Of a stretch of DNA of 64,000 bases, positions 27,290 to 37,201 are shown in pieces (positions within the stretch are counted from its first letter, which is position 1; the number at the start of each line of letters is the position of its first letter). A program made the position numbers and the translations under genes. Source of the DNA: an uncultured Sphingomonadaceae bacterium (GTDB taxonomy: Bacteria; Pseudomonadota; Alphaproteobacteria; Sphingomonadales; Sphingomonadaceae); assembly GCA_947499255.1 (NCBI GenBank), contig CANMNF010000003.1:372001-436000 (forward strand). The letters run 5' to 3'. The notes under the pieces are model-generated. The model was not told the DNA's origin and searched no databases. It saw nothing but the letters and a program-made list of their open reading frames with translations.

Positions 27290-28524
27290 ACACTATGCGC
27301 CCTTATCTCCCCAATCGCGGATCTGGCAAAGCCACCCTGCATGATTTTGGCGCTTTGGATTACAAGCGCGAACTGCGCATTTGGTGGCGCGAGATTGACC
27401 GCGTGCTGTTGTTTATGGTGCTAATCTTGATGGCGATGGGTGCGCTGGCTGTTGCCGCAGCATCGCCTGCATCGGCGCGGCGCCTGTCAACCGCTGTGAC
27501 ACAGCTGCATGATCTGCATTTCTTCTGGCTCCATGCGCGCTGGCAGTTGATGGCTCTTGCGGTATTGATTGTGACCAGCATGATGCCGCGCGATCTCTTG
27601 CGCCAAGGCACGGTGTTGCTGGCCGCAATTATGCTTTTTGCGCTGGTGCTCGTCCCGCTGATCGGGAGTGAAGTGAACGGAGCGCGGCGCTGGCTGAATT
27701 TCGGATTGAGCTTGCAGCCGAGTGAATTTTTAAAACCCGCTTTTGCCGTTACGCTGGCTTGGGTGCTTTCATGGAAATTGCGTGATCCAACGCTGCCCGT
27801 CATTGGTGTGTCGGCGGCATTGTTAGGGCCGATATTGCTGCTGCTTATGCTGCAACCCAATCTGGGTGAGGCGGTTTTGTTCGTTGGTACGTGGTTTGTG
27901 ATGGTGCTGCTTGCAGGCCTGCCGTTGCAGCGTGTTGCGTTGTTATCGGGCGGCGGCTTTGCACTGATGGTGGCGGCGTATCTGTTTTATGGCAATGCGC
28001 GCAGCCGTATCGATGCCTTCCTTGGTGGCGGGTCGGCGTTTGATCATGTTGATCTTGCCAATCGCACATTAACAGGCGGTGGATGGACAGGCAGCGGATT
28101 GTGGCTTGGCACCAACAAAATGCGTCTGCCCGAAGCGCACACCGATTACATTTTTTCCGTGGTTGGTGAGGAATTTGGCCTTGCCACCTGTATCATTTTG
28201 ATCGGTCTTTACCTGGCCATTGTGCTGCGGGTGTTGACGCGGCTGGCCAGCGAAGATCGCTTATTCATCATTCTGGCTGCAACCGGCCTTACCGCGCTGT
28301 TTGGTGGGCAGGCTTTTATCAATATCCTCGTCAATCTGCAGCTTTTCCCCAGTAAGGGCATGACGCTGCCCTTGGTCAGTTATGGCGGGTCGTCCACTGT
28401 TGCGCAGTGCTTTACCCTGGGATTGCTGCTCGCAGTGACGCGGCGCAATCCCTATCTTGATCGTGAGGGAGTGCCCGATGCGCCCTCGCGCACAGGGGCA
28501 CAGTCAGGGAAGGTCCGGGGATGA
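27286..28524 (+). CDS. ftsW: Septal peptidoglycan glycosyltransferase FtsW
   Basis: A 412-aa SEDS-family membrane protein with about ten transmembrane segments. It polymerises lipid II at the septum together with FtsI. Typical stretches are GARRWLNFGLSLQPSEFLKPA, LMLQPNLGEAVLF, ARSRIDAFL and the C-terminal LFPSKGMTLPLVSYGGSS (first stretch core: RRWLNFGLSLQPSEFLKPA). There is an N-terminal cytoplasmic tail of about 45 residues. ATGA overlaps are present with both murD and murG. Confidence 0.97.
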   Translation: MNTMRPYLPNRGSGKATLHDFGALDYKRELRIWWREIDRVLLFMVLILMAMGALAVAAASPASARRLSTAVTQLHDLHFFWLHARWQLMALAVLIVTSMMPRDLLRQGTVLLAAIMLFALVLVPLIGSEVNGARRWLNFGLSLQPSEFLKPAFAVTLAWVLSWKLRDPTLPVIGVSAALLGPILLLLMLQPNLGEAVLFVGTWFVMVLLAGLPLQRVALLSGGGFALMVAAYLFYGNARSRIDAFLGGGSAFDHVDLANRTLTGGGWTGSGLWLGTNKMRLPEAHTDYIFSVVGEEFGLATCIILIGLYLAIVLRVLTRLASEDRLFIILAATGLTALFGGQAFINILVNLQLFPSKGMTLPLVSYGGSSTVAQCFTLGLLLAVTRRNPYLDREGVPDAPSRTGAQSGKVRG

Positions 28525-29720
28525 CATCGATTTCGCACCATTTTGTGCTCGCCGCTGGTGGGACAGGTGGCCATCTGACGCCCGCCTTCGCGCTCGCCCA
28601 CGCGTTGGAACGGCGTGGCCATCACGTCGCGCTGATCACGGATGAGCGCGGCGCGGCCATTCCGGGAAAGCCCGATTTCCTCACCACCCATGTGCTGCCC
28701 GCGGGTCGCTTTGGCAAAAACCCGCTGGGCTGGTTCAAAGGCATCAGGGCGGTTCTGAAAGGCCGCGCGATGGCGAAGCGGCTTTATGCCAGCTTTCAAC
28801 CCGGCGCAGTTGTGGGCTTTGGCGGCTATCCTGCATTGCCCGCTTTGCTGGCGGCCAAATCTGCCGGTGTGCCGACCGTCATCCACGAACAAAACGCCGT
28901 GCTGGGCCGGGTCAATCGCCTGTTGTCCGGCCGTGTTGATGCGATTGCGACGAGCTATCCCGATGTAGAACGCTTGGCTAACAAGCTTGCGGCCAAAGTG
29001 CATTTGGTAGGCAATCCGGTGCGCCCTGGCGTCTTGTCCTTGCGCGATGAACCGTTCCCCGCATTTACGGAGGAAGGCTTGTTCCGCGTTCTGGTAACCG
29101 GCGGCAGTCAGGGGGCGAGCGTGCTTTCTGATATTGTGCCCGATGGTCTGTCCATGCTGGCCCCCGCTTTGCGCAGCCGTTTGCAGGTGACGCAGCAATG
29201 TCGGCCCGAAGATCTGGAAGCCGTGCGCAAGCGCTATGCCGAGCATGACATTCCCGCTGAACTGGGCACCTATTTTGAAGATATGGCCGCGCGGCTGGCT
29301 GATGCGCATTTGTTCATCGGGCGCGCGGGCGCGTCTACTATTGCCGAACTGACAGCGGTGGGGCGGCCAGCCATTCTGGTGCCACTGCCGATTGCGACTG
29401 ACGATCATCAGGCTGCGAACACACGCGAAGTTGTGAAGGCGGGCGGGGCGCGCTCTATCCGTCAAACCAAATTCACCGGCAAAGAACTGGCCAAGCAGAT
29501 CAACGCGATGGCGCAGCATCCTGAAACACTCGCCACAGCGGCCCATGCGGCATGGAATTGTGGACGGCCCAAAGCCGCCGATGATCTTGCCGATCTGGTG
29601 GAAAGCTTTGGCGGAGCAGGTATTCAGGATGTCATCCGCGTGGGCTCTCTCAAACCTGCCCAAACCGTGCGCCAAGGCACCGCAGCTGGCAGCAATGCAA
29701 ATAAGGATCAGCCTCAATGA
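28521..29720 (+). CDS. murG: UDP-GlcNAc transferase MurG
   Basis: A 399-aa peripheral membrane glycosyltransferase (GT28) that turns lipid I into lipid II. The N-terminal glycine loop [11 protein letters not shown] (about 11-21), [37 protein letters not shown] and [12 protein letters not shown] are all present. It is longer than most MurG proteins by roughly 35-40 C-terminal residues after VESFGGAG, which look unstructured. ATGA overlaps are present on both sides. Confidence 0.97.
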   Translation: MTSISHHFVLAAGGTGGHLTPAFALAHALERRGHHVALITDERGAAIPGKPDFLTTHVLPAGRFGKNPLGWFKGIRAVLKGRAMAKRLYASFQPGAVVGFGGYPALPALLAAKSAGVPTVIHEQNAVLGRVNRLLSGRVDAIATSYPDVERLANKLAAKVHLVGNPVRPGVLSLRDEPFPAFTEEGLFRVLVTGGSQGASVLSDIVPDGLSMLAPALRSRLQVTQQCRPEDLEAVRKRYAEHDIPAELGTYFEDMAARLADAHLFIGRAGASTIAELTAVGRPAILVPLPIATDDHQAANTREVVKAGGARSIRQTKFTGKELAKQINAMAQHPETLATAAHAAWNCGRPKAADDLADLVESFGGAGIQDVIRVGSLKPAQTVRQGTAAGSNANKDQPQ

Positions 29721-31153
29721 AAGCGGTCGGTACCGATATTGGGGTGATACACTTTGTTGGGATTGGCGGTATCGGCATGTCCGGTATTGCTGAGGTAATG
29801 GCCAATCTGGGTTACACAGTGCAAGGCAGCGATCTGGCCGCCAGCGCACGGGTAGAGGCACTGCGCGAAAGTGGCATAACTGTGCATATCGGGCATGATG
29901 CGGCCAATCTTGGGGCAGCGGCGGTGGTGGTTACCAGCACTGCGGTCAAACGCACCAATCCCGAAGTTGCCGCCGCGCTTGAGGCCCGTATTCCGGTGGT
30001 TCGCCGCGCGGAGATGCTGGCCGAATTGATGCGGTTGAAAAGCACCGTTGCAGTGGCGGGCACGCATGGCAAAACCACCACCACCAGCATGGTCGCTGCA
30101 CTTCTTGACGCAGGCGGCGTTGATCCAACGGTAATCAATGGCGGCATCATTGAAAGCTATGGCTCCAACGCGCGGCTTGGTGCGAGCGATTGGATGGTGG
30201 TAGAAGCGGATGAAAGCGATGGCTCTTTCCTGAAGCTAGATGGCACAATCGCAGTTGTCACCAATATCGATCCGGAGCATCTTGATCATTATGGCAGCTT
30301 TGATGCTGTGAAAGAGGCGTTCGTCCAGTTCATCGAAAATGTGCCTTTTTATGGCGCGGCAGTGCTGTGCGTTGATCATCCCGAGGTGCAGAATGTTATC
30401 GCAAAAGTGCGTGATCGCCGGGTGATCACCTATGGCTTTTCTGCCCACGCCGATGTGCGTGCCGAAAATATCACGCCCGAAGGCGGTGCGTCGCGCTTTG
30501 ATGCGGTACAACAGCTGCGTGATGGCGGGGAACGCCGCATTGCCGATATCGTCCTGCCCATGCCGGGTAAGCACAATGTGCAGAATGCGCTGGCCGCGAT
30601 TGCGGTGGCTTTGGAAATGGGCTGTGAAGAGGAAACCATTCGCGAAGGCTTTGCCCGTTTTGGCGGAGTGCGGCGGCGTTTTTCCCATGTTGGCGATATC
30701 GCGTTGGCGGGTGGACAACATGTCGCGGTGATTGATGATTACGCGCATCATCCGGTGGAAATTCGCGCAGTTTTGTCCGCTGCGCGCGATGCAGCGAAAG
30801 GCCGCGTTATTGCCGTCCACCAACCGCACCGCTTTACGCGGCTGCGCGATTTGATGGAAGATTTCCAAAACGCTTTTTCCGATGCGGATGTGGTCTATGC
30901 AACGCCGGTCTATGCCGCCGGGGAAGATCCGATTGCGGGCGCGGATTCGGCTGCGCTCGTGACTGGCTTGAAAGCGCGCGGACATCGTCACGCGGATATC
31001 GTCGATGGGCCAGAGGCGCTGGCCAAAGCAATTGGCGAAGATCTGCGCGCCGATGACCTGGTGGTGTGCATGGGCGCAGGCGACATCACCAAATGGGCGG
31101 CAAACCTTGCCGATGATGTCACGCGGTTCAGCTCTCAGCCGGGAGCGGCCTGA
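29717..31153 (+). CDS. murC: UDP-MurNAc-L-alanine ligase
   Basis: A 478-aa Mur ligase that adds L-alanine to UDP-MurNAc, the first peptide-forming step. It has the N-terminal [16 protein letters not shown], the P-loop [14 protein letters not shown] (P-loop core at 115-122), EADESDGSF and [12 protein letters not shown]. It starts with an ATGA overlap from murG and is separated from murB by a single base. Confidence 0.98.
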   Translation: MKAVGTDIGVIHFVGIGGIGMSGIAEVMANLGYTVQGSDLAASARVEALRESGITVHIGHDAANLGAAAVVVTSTAVKRTNPEVAAALEARIPVVRRAEMLAELMRLKSTVAVAGTHGKTTTTSMVAALLDAGGVDPTVINGGIIESYGSNARLGASDWMVVEADESDGSFLKLDGTIAVVTNIDPEHLDHYGSFDAVKEAFVQFIENVPFYGAAVLCVDHPEVQNVIAKVRDRRVITYGFSAHADVRAENITPEGGASRFDAVQQLRDGGERRIADIVLPMPGKHNVQNALAAIAVALEMGCEEETIREGFARFGGVRRRFSHVGDIALAGGQHVAVIDDYAHHPVEIRAVLSAARDAAKGRVIAVHQPHRFTRLRDLMEDFQNAFSDADVVYATPVYAAGEDPIAGADSAALVTGLKARGHRHADIVDGPEALAKAIGEDLRADDLVVCMGAGDITKWAANLADDVTRFSSQPGAA

Positions 31154-31154
31154 T

Positions 31155-32123
31155 ATGCCCCGTCACAATATGCAAGCTGGCGAAGACGAATATGGCGAAA
31201 ACGCCCCCGGATCAGAAGATGATCTGGCCCATACCGGCAAGGTGCCGCGTGAAGTGCGTGGGTCTTTGAAACACAATGCCGCGCTTGCCAAATTGGTCTG
31301 GTTCAAAAGCGGGGGCGCTGCTGACTGGCTGTTTGAACCAGCTGACCTTGAAGATTTGATGACGTTTCTTGGCGGGGTTGAACGCGGCACGCCTGTTATG
31401 CCGCTGGGCCTTGGGTCCAATTTGATTATCCGCGACGGCGGTGTGCCGGGCGTTGTTGTCCGGCTGGGCAAGGCGTTTTCCAGCGTTGAGGTTAAGCGCG
31501 ATTGCGTGATCGAATGTGGCGGCGGTGCGCCGGGTATTCTGGTGGCCAGCACGGCGCGCGATGCCGGGATTGCGGGGCTTGAGTTCTTGCGCGGTATTCC
31601 CGGCACCGTCGGCGGTTTTGTGCGTATGAATGGCGGCGCTTATGGCCGCGAAGTGGCAGATATTCTGGTGGATTGCGACGTCGTGACGCCCGATGGCGCG
31701 TGCATCAATTTGCCCGTCGCGGATCTGGAATACACCTATCGCCATTCACGCCTGCCCGAAGGCGCAATTGTGACCGGCGCGCGGTTCAAAGGCGTGCCCG
31801 GCGATCCTACCGCAATTGGCGCAGAGATGGACCGGATCGGTGACGAACGCGAAAAGTCACAGCCGCTGCGTACCAAAACAGGCGGTTCTACTTTCAAAAA
31901 TCCTGAAGGCGGGAAAGCCTGGCAATTGGTCGATGAAGCGGGTTGCCGCGGCTTTACGATGGGCGGTGCGCAAGTCTCTGAGAAACACACCAATTTCCTG
32001 ATCAACACAGGCAATGCGACCAGTTCCGATATCGAAGGGCTAGGCGAAGAAGTGCGCCGCCGCGTTGCCGAGAAAACCGGCGTAACGCTGGAATGGGAAA
32101 TTGAGCGGGTGGGCCGGCCGTGA
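31155..32123 (+). CDS. murB: UDP-N-acetylenolpyruvoylglucosamine reductase
   Basis: A protein of about 322 aa that reduces enolpyruvyl-UDP-GlcNAc to UDP-MurNAc using FAD and NADPH. FAD contacts are in PLGLGSNLIIRDGG and FLRGIPGTVGGFVRMNGGAYG (core IPGTVGGFVRMNGGAYG), the latter typical of type I/II MurB. The C-terminal region has KTGGSTFKNPEG and AGCRGFTMGGAQVSEKHTNF. The N-terminus carries about 30 extra acidic residues (QAGEDEYGENAPGSEDD) before the usual start of the fold. The ATG at 31155 follows the murC stop by one base. Confidence 0.97.
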   Translation: MPRHNMQAGEDEYGENAPGSEDDLAHTGKVPREVRGSLKHNAALAKLVWFKSGGAADWLFEPADLEDLMTFLGGVERGTPVMPLGLGSNLIIRDGGVPGVVVRLGKAFSSVEVKRDCVIECGGGAPGILVASTARDAGIAGLEFLRGIPGTVGGFVRMNGGAYGREVADILVDCDVVTPDGACINLPVADLEYTYRHSRLPEGAIVTGARFKGVPGDPTAIGAEMDRIGDEREKSQPLRTKTGGSTFKNPEGGKAWQLVDEAGCRGFTMGGAQVSEKHTNFLINTGNATSSDIEGLGEEVRRRVAEKTGVTLEWEIERVGRP

Positions 32124-33082
32124 CGATTCCTGCTGGCACACACATCCTTGTCCTGATGGGCGGTTGGGCGAATGAGCGGGATGTCTCGCTGTCTTCTGGC
32201 AAAGGCATTGCCGATGCCTTGGAGAGCAAGGGGCACCGCGTCACACGCCTTGATATGGACCGCGATGTCGCCAGCAAAATCGCTGCGGCCAAGCCGGATG
32301 TGGTTTTCAATGCGCTCCATGGTGTGCCCGGTGAAGATGGCACGGTGCAAGGCATGCTCGATCTGATGGGCATCGCTTATACGCATTCAGGCTTGGCGAC
32401 ATCGGTTGTGGCGATTGATAAACAGCTGACCAAGCAAGCGCTGATCCCGCATGGCATTCCGATGCCGGGTGGACGCATTGTGAAAAGCGCAGATTTGTTT
32501 GCAGGCGATCCTGTCGCGCGGCCCTATGTGCTTAAACCTGTCAATGAAGGGTCCAGCGTAGGCGTTGCGATTGTCACCGATGAAAGCGATTGCGGCAATC
32601 CGATCAATGCCGATGCGAAAGGCCCTTGGCAGCAATTTTCGCAGCTTTTGGCAGAACCATTCATCCGTGGGCGTGAGCTGACGACCGCCGTGATTGACGA
32701 GGCAGCGGCCCCGCGCGCTTTGGGCGTGACGGAGCTGATCGTGGAAAATGGTTTCTACGATTATGAGAACAAATATACCGACGGCAAAACCACCCATATC
32801 TTCCCCGCCAAAATCCCCGACGAAATCGCATCCTTGTGCGAAGAATTTGCGATCCGCGCGCACAAAGTGCTGGGCTGTCACGGTACCAGCCGCACCGATT
32901 TTCGTTGGGACGATGAGCGTGGGACAGATGGGTTGTTCGTGCTTGAAACCAATACGCAGCCCGGCATGACCCCGCTCAGCCTTGTGCCTGAACAGGCGCG
33001 CTATTGCGGCATTGCTTACCCAGACTTGTGTGAAATGCTGGTGGCAGATGCCTTGTCGCGCGCGGCGGAAGGGGCCAGCTGA
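32120..33082 (+). CDS. ddl: D-alanine-D-alanine ligase
   Basis: A 320-aa ATP-grasp enzyme supplying D-Ala-D-Ala to MurF. The N-terminal LMGGWANERDVSLSSG and HGVPGEDGTVQGMLDLMGI, the central VLKPVNEGSSVGV and the C-terminal LETNTQPGMTPLSLVPEQ are diagnostic. The start is GTG, overlapping the murB stop by GTGA; the stop shares a base with the ftsQ start. It corresponds to DdlB, the dcw-encoded form. Confidence 0.97.
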   Translation: MTIPAGTHILVLMGGWANERDVSLSSGKGIADALESKGHRVTRLDMDRDVASKIAAAKPDVVFNALHGVPGEDGTVQGMLDLMGIAYTHSGLATSVVAIDKQLTKQALIPHGIPMPGGRIVKSADLFAGDPVARPYVLKPVNEGSSVGVAIVTDESDCGNPINADAKGPWQQFSQLLAEPFIRGRELTTAVIDEAAAPRALGVTELIVENGFYDYENKYTDGKTTHIFPAKIPDEIASLCEEFAIRAHKVLGCHGTSRTDFRWDDERGTDGLFVLETNTQPGMTPLSLVPEQARYCGIAYPDLCEMLVADALSRAAEGAS

Positions 33083-33993
33083 TGGCGCAGAAACTTTCTC
33101 GCAACACCAAAGGCGTGCGCCGCCAACAACGCGCCGCTGGCAACAGCCGCAAGGTCCGTAAAGCGACATCGACGGGCCGCTCTTTCCTCGGGCGGATGCT
33201 GGGCGCGCTGCCGTTTAGTGATGAACAATTGCACCGCGCTTTTACGCTGCTGATCCTTGCCGGAGTGGTTGCTTTTGTATGGTTCTTGGCGAGCATCTCA
33301 GGTGCAACGGTGGTGGCATCAGAACGTTTTGCCCAAGTGGCAACCAATGCAGGTTATTCTGTACGCCATGTTGAAGTGCGCGGCGTTGCCCGGATGAACG
33401 AAATGCGCGTTTATGAACGCGCTTTGGGCAGCCGCGATCTGGCGATGACGCAGGTGGAACTTGATACGCTGCGCGAGGATTTGCTCACTTTGCCTTGGGT
33501 GAAAGATGCGCGCGTTGCACGGCAGTTGCCTGATACTTTGGTGATTGATGTCGTGGAGCGTGAACCGCACGCAGTCTTGGCGCGGGCCGACCGATTGATG
33601 TTGATCGATTCCACAGGAATTGAACTGGAGCCTGTAACGCGTGAGGCGGCAGAAGGGCGTTTGCTGATCGAAGGGCCCGGCGCGCAGGGGCAAATCGAAG
33701 CGCTTTCGCACCTGCTCGATGCAGCGCCTGCTTTGCGCCGCCAGGTGACGGGAGCTGAATGGATTGGCAATCGCCGCTGGGATCTGACTTTCCGCACCGA
33801 TCAAAAGCTTGCTTTGCCAGAAGGCGGGCCGCGCGCAGCAGCCGCGCTGATCAGTTTTGCCAAAGCAGACGGTGTGCACCAGCTGATCGGCGGCGATGTA
33901 GCCAGCTTTGATCTGCGCAATGCACCGCGCATGTATATGAGCAAACCCGGCTCTGCCGAGGCGCGCGAAATGGATATGAGGGAGCAAAGCTGA
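33082..33993 (+). CDS. ftsQ: Cell division protein FtsQ
   Basis: A 303-aa bitopic division protein with a basic cytoplasmic tail of about 50 residues and a transmembrane helix at about 54-72. A periplasmic POTRA domain follows (VRHVEVRGVARMNEMRVYERAL) (core VEVRGVARMNEMRVYERAL), and then the FtsQ/DivIB domain starting near LPWVKDARVARQLPDTLVI. It scaffolds FtsL/FtsB at the septum. It is joined to ddl and ftsA by one-base overlaps. Confidence 0.95.
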   Translation: MAQKLSRNTKGVRRQQRAAGNSRKVRKATSTGRSFLGRMLGALPFSDEQLHRAFTLLILAGVVAFVWFLASISGATVVASERFAQVATNAGYSVRHVEVRGVARMNEMRVYERALGSRDLAMTQVELDTLREDLLTLPWVKDARVARQLPDTLVIDVVEREPHAVLARADRLMLIDSTGIELEPVTREAAEGRLLIEGPGAQGQIEALSHLLDAAPALRRQVTGAEWIGNRRWDLTFRTDQKLALPEGGPRAAAALISFAKADGVHQLIGGDVASFDLRNAPRMYMSKPGSAEAREMDMREQS

Positions 33994-35285
33994 TGGCCAG
34001 CCAGCCGCGCATCGCTCGCCTTGTCGGGGCGATCAATATCGGGTCTTTCCGCATCTCCGCCATCATTGTCGGGATCACCGAGGAAGGCGAATTGCAAGTT
34101 CTGGGGAGCGGCAATCGGCAATCCAACGGGATCAAACGCGGCTATGTCACCGATATGGATGCGGCGACATATGCTGTGCGCGATGCGCTTGAAAAAGCAG
34201 AGAAAATGGCCGGGGCGAGTGTTGAGAAAGTCTGGATCGGGTGTTCCGGCGCAGGGCTTTCCAGCGAAATTCGCCCGATTGAAATCCCCATTGGCGGGCG
34301 CCGCATTGAAGAGGCAGATGTCGAGCAATTGCTGCTGGCAGCGCAAGGCAGTTTGCAGCCCGATGGCCGCACTGTGCTGCATGCACAGCCTGCGTGTTAT
34401 TTCCTCGATGGCGCGGACGGTGTCGCCAATCCCAAAGGGCTTCACGCAGAACGGCTGGGCGTGGATATTCACGTGATGCTGGCCGACAGCGCACCTATTC
34501 GCAATCTCACAGAAGCGGTGCAACGCGCGCATTTGCAAGTCGAAGGCGTTGTCGCAGCCCCTTTGGCGGCGGGCTATTCCTGCCTCAGCGCCGAGGAACG
34601 CGATTTGGGCGTTGCGCTGATTGAGATGGGCGGCGAAGTGACCAATGTTGCGGTTTATGCTGGCGGAATGCTCGTCGGGCTAACTGCGATTGAACGCGGT
34701 TCGAGCAATGTTTCGGATGCCATAGCCTCCTCTTTCGGGATCAAGCGATTTCAGGCTGAGCGCCTCAAATGCAAACACGGCTCTGCTATTGCCAGCCGCA
34801 CAGATCATCGCGAAATGATCGGCATATTGGGACCGGGCGAAGAACAGGTCGGCCCGGTGGCGCGCGGAACCGATGATCGCGGGCAAGTGCCACGCGCAGA
34901 GCTGATCTCGGTGATCACGGGTGAATTGGATGAATTGATGGGCGAAGTAGGCCGTAGCCTTGATGCGATGGGCTTTGCCGCCAGCAAAGGCGCGCGTTCG
35001 CGGCAGGTTGTGGTTACAGGCGGCGGGGCGGAATTGCCCGGCCTTGCCGATTACGCGCAAAGCGTTTTGGGCACGCCTGTACGCGTTGGTCGCCCGCCTG
35101 CATTGAAGGGTTTGCCCGAAGCGCACTCTATCCCCGGTTTCACCACGCTAACTGGTCTGGCGATGTATGCTGCCGATGATCCGATCGATATCCGTCATAT
35201 CGGCCCCGGCTACACCACGACGACGCGCCCCGGCCCAATTGCCAATATCTTGCGCGTTTGGCGCGCCGCGCGAGAGTATTTTTAA
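33993..35285 (+). CDS. ftsA: Cell division protein FtsA
   Basis: A 430-aa actin-like ATPase that tethers FtsZ filaments to the membrane. It begins LVGAINIGSFRISAIIVGIT (Asp of the usual DIGT motif replaced by Asn: INIGS). It also has the family RGYVTDMDAA segment, GVALIEMGGEVTNVAVYAGG and VVVTGGGAELPGLADYAQSVLG (core VTGGGAELPGLADYAQSVLG). The C-terminal amphipathic helix is LRVWRAAREYF. The Asn in the phosphate-1 loop is worth noting, but I cannot say whether it changes ATP turnover. A 128-base gap to ftsZ follows. Confidence 0.96.
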   Translation: MASQPRIARLVGAINIGSFRISAIIVGITEEGELQVLGSGNRQSNGIKRGYVTDMDAATYAVRDALEKAEKMAGASVEKVWIGCSGAGLSSEIRPIEIPIGGRRIEEADVEQLLLAAQGSLQPDGRTVLHAQPACYFLDGADGVANPKGLHAERLGVDIHVMLADSAPIRNLTEAVQRAHLQVEGVVAAPLAAGYSCLSAEERDLGVALIEMGGEVTNVAVYAGGMLVGLTAIERGSSNVSDAIASSFGIKRFQAERLKCKHGSAIASRTDHREMIGILGPGEEQVGPVARGTDDRGQVPRAELISVITGELDELMGEVGRSLDAMGFAASKGARSRQVVVTGGGAELPGLADYAQSVLGTPVRVGRPPALKGLPEAHSIPGFTTLTGLAMYAADDPIDIRHIGPGYTTTTRPGPIANILRVWRAAREYF

Positions 35286-35380
35286 GCCCGTGCAAGAATG
35301 ATGAAGACATCGCCACAGTTGTGGAAAGTGCGGCGCTACCGATAACGCGCCGATTCGCTTTGTGGCACAAGGAGAAGTCG

Positions 35381-35408
35381 GAGACTGTGAAAGTCTCTTG
35401 AGGAGTAT
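35381..35408 (+). promoter_or_regulatory. Leader hairpin and ribosome site before ftsZ
   Basis: GAGACT-GTGAA-AGTCTC (35381-35397) forms a 6-bp stem with a 5-base loop directly upstream of a strong TTGAGGAG ribosome site, ten bases before the ftsZ ATG. The 128-base ftsA-ftsZ gap also has one GANTC methylation site (GATTC, 35352-35356). Such a site upstream of ftsZ fits CcrM/GcrA-type control in alphaproteobacteria, but one site is weak evidence. Confidence 0.45.
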
Positions 35409-35413
35409 TTGCA

Positions 35414-37141
35414 ATGAGCATCAATATCGGCCCGCCTGCAGTAGAAGAATTGCGCCCCCGTATTACCGTAATCGGTGTGGGCGGCGCAGGCGGAAACGCT
35501 ATCGCCAACATGATCGAAGCGGACATTGAAGGCGTGGACTTCATTGTCGCGAACACCGATGCGCAGGCATTGAACAATGCCGTGGCCGAACATCGCATTC
35601 AGCTTGGCCCAGAAATCACGCAAGGTTTGGGCGCGGGGTCGCGTCCCGAAGTTGGCCGCGCTGCTGCGGAAGAAACCGTTGCCGAAATTGAACGGACGCT
35701 GGAAGGCGTCAACATGGTCTTCATCGCGGCCGGTATGGGCGGCGGCACAGGCACAGGCGCTGCGCCCGTCATCGCGGAAACCGCGCGCAAGATGGGCATC
35801 CTCACCGTTGGCGTGGTGACCAAGCCGTTCCTGTTCGAAGGCACACGCCGGATGCGCTCTGCCGATAGCGGTATTGAAGAGCTGCAAAAGCATGTCGATA
35901 CGCTGATCGTTATTCCCAACCAGAACCTGTTTCTGGTGGCGAAGAAAGATACGACTTTCAAAGAAGCCTTCCAGCTGGCCGATGAAGTGCTGCAACAAGG
36001 TGTGCGCTCGATCACCGATCTGATGGTGATGCCCGGCCTTATCAATCTCGATTTTGCCGATGTGCGCTCCGTTATGGGTGAAATGGGCAAAGCGATGATG
36101 GGCACAGGCGAAGGCGAGGGCGAGAACCGCGCGCTCGAAGCTGCCGAACGCGCGATTGCCAATCCGTTGCTGGATGGTGTGTCAATGCACGGCGCGAAAG
36201 GCGTGATCATCTCGATCATTGGCGGCGAAGATATGAAGCTGCTCGAAGTGGACGAGGCAGCCAATCACATCCGCGAAATGGTGGATGCCGAAGCGAATAT
36301 CATCTGGGGCTCGGCGTTTAATCCTGATCTTGATGGCAAGATCCGCGTCAGCGTTGTGGCCACAGGCATCGATCAATCTGTGCAAGGCGCGCAGTCTGCA
36401 GCAACCCCGCGCCCAACCGAATTCGGTGCAAAGCGTGGTCCGAAAAAGCCTGCTTTGCCTTTCGCTGATCCGCAAGCTTTGACAGATGAAGATGATGACG
36501 GCGTCGATGAAGCGGGGGGCGCGCTTGATGCGTTGGACTTGTCCGGCATGGAGAGTGCGGTTGAGCCCGAGGGCGAGACGGATCAAAGCGATGATGCCGA
36601 ATTGCCCGGGCCAGCGGATGATTCCGCATTTGGCACAAGCTCACAGCCCGGCTTTGGCGGCGCTGATGACGCGCAGGAAACCACTAAAGCGGATGACGCG
36701 GACGATGCGCTTGATCTGAACTTGCAAGCTCCAGACGCAATTGATGACAGCGCTGATGATGACAGTGACGATAAGGCCAGTGATGAAAGCTCGCCTGAAG
36801 AGCCTCCGCAAGATGAGCTACTGCTCGATGCCTCACGCCTTGCCGAAGCGGATGAGCCGGTGCAGGCCAATGAAGGCCGCAGACGCCGCATCATTGGCGG
36901 CGGCGAAGCTGCTGGAGAAGGAGCAGGTGAGGCCCGATCTTCATCTTCAGGTGGTGGGTCTTCAGGTGGCGGGTCTTCAGGTGGCAAACCCGCTGGTGGC
37001 AGTACGCTGTTTGAGCGTATGGCCAATCTATCGCGCAATGCCGATACGGACAAAACCAGTGATGATGACGGGGAAGATGATGACGATGACACATCCGCCA
37101 TGCGCATCCCGCGGTTCCTCGGCCGACAAAACAATCAGTAG
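35414..37141 (+). CDS. ftsZ: Cell division GTPase FtsZ with extended acidic linker
   Basis: A 575-aa tubulin homologue that forms the Z-ring. The GTPase core is at about 1-320: [15 protein letters not shown], the tubulin signature GGGTGTGA (109-116) and the T7-loop region [12 protein letters not shown]. After VVATGID a linker of about 235 residues is very rich in Asp/Glu, Ser and Gly. It ends with the C-terminal peptide [13 protein letters not shown], which binds FtsA and ZipA-like partners. Typical FtsZ is 380-500 aa, so the linker is long even for alphaproteobacteria. The linker contains three 15-bp tandem repeats. Confidence 0.97.
   Translation: MSINIGPPAVEELRPRITVIGVGGAGGNAIANMIEADIEGVDFIVANTDAQALNNAVAEHRIQLGPEITQGLGAGSRPEVGRAAAEETVAEIERTLEGVNMVFIAAGMGGGTGTGAAPVIAETARKMGILTVGVVTKPFLFEGTRRMRSADSGIEELQKHVDTLIVIPNQNLFLVAKKDTTFKEAFQLADEVLQQGVRSITDLMVMPGLINLDFADVRSVMGEMGKAMMGTGEGEGENRALEAAERAIANPLLDGVSMHGAKGVIISIIGGEDMKLLEVDEAANHIREMVDAEANIIWGSAFNPDLDGKIRVSVVATGIDQSVQGAQSAATPRPTEFGAKRGPKKPALPFADPQALTDEDDDGVDEAGGALDALDLSGMESAVEPEGETDQSDDAELPGPADDSAFGTSSQPGFGGADDAQETTKADDADDALDLNLQAPDAIDDSADDDSDDKASDESSPEEPPQDELLLDASRLAEADEPVQANEGRRRRIIGGGEAAGEGAGEARSSSSGGGSSGGGSSGGKPAGGSTLFERMANLSRNADTDKTSDDDGEDDDDDTSAMRIPRFLGRQNNQ
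36944..36988 (+). repeat. 15-bp tandem repeat in the ftsZ linker
   Basis: Three successive 15-base units, beginning TCTTCAGGTGGTGGG at 36944, then 36959 and 36974, encode Ser-Ser-Gly-Gly-Gly repeats. The third copy diverges in its last codon. It adds flexible Gly/Ser spacing and could vary in copy number between strains. Confidence 0.85.
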
Positions 37142-37201
37142 ACCGCGTGAGGCAGCCTGGTTCTTGTGCCGTTAATGCGCCATCATTTTAGGTAGGCGGA
37201 T

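Noticed and set aside
28452-29861. A 469-codon open frame on the minus strand opposite murG
   Set aside because: It is antisense to a certain gene, the translation is rich in Arg, His, Gln and Cys with no motifs, and such frames are common in GC-rich codon-biased DNA.
36944-36988. The ftsZ repeats as a CRISPR or regulatory array
   Set aside because: Units are contiguous without spacers and in frame with Gly/Ser coding, so they are a coding tandem repeat.
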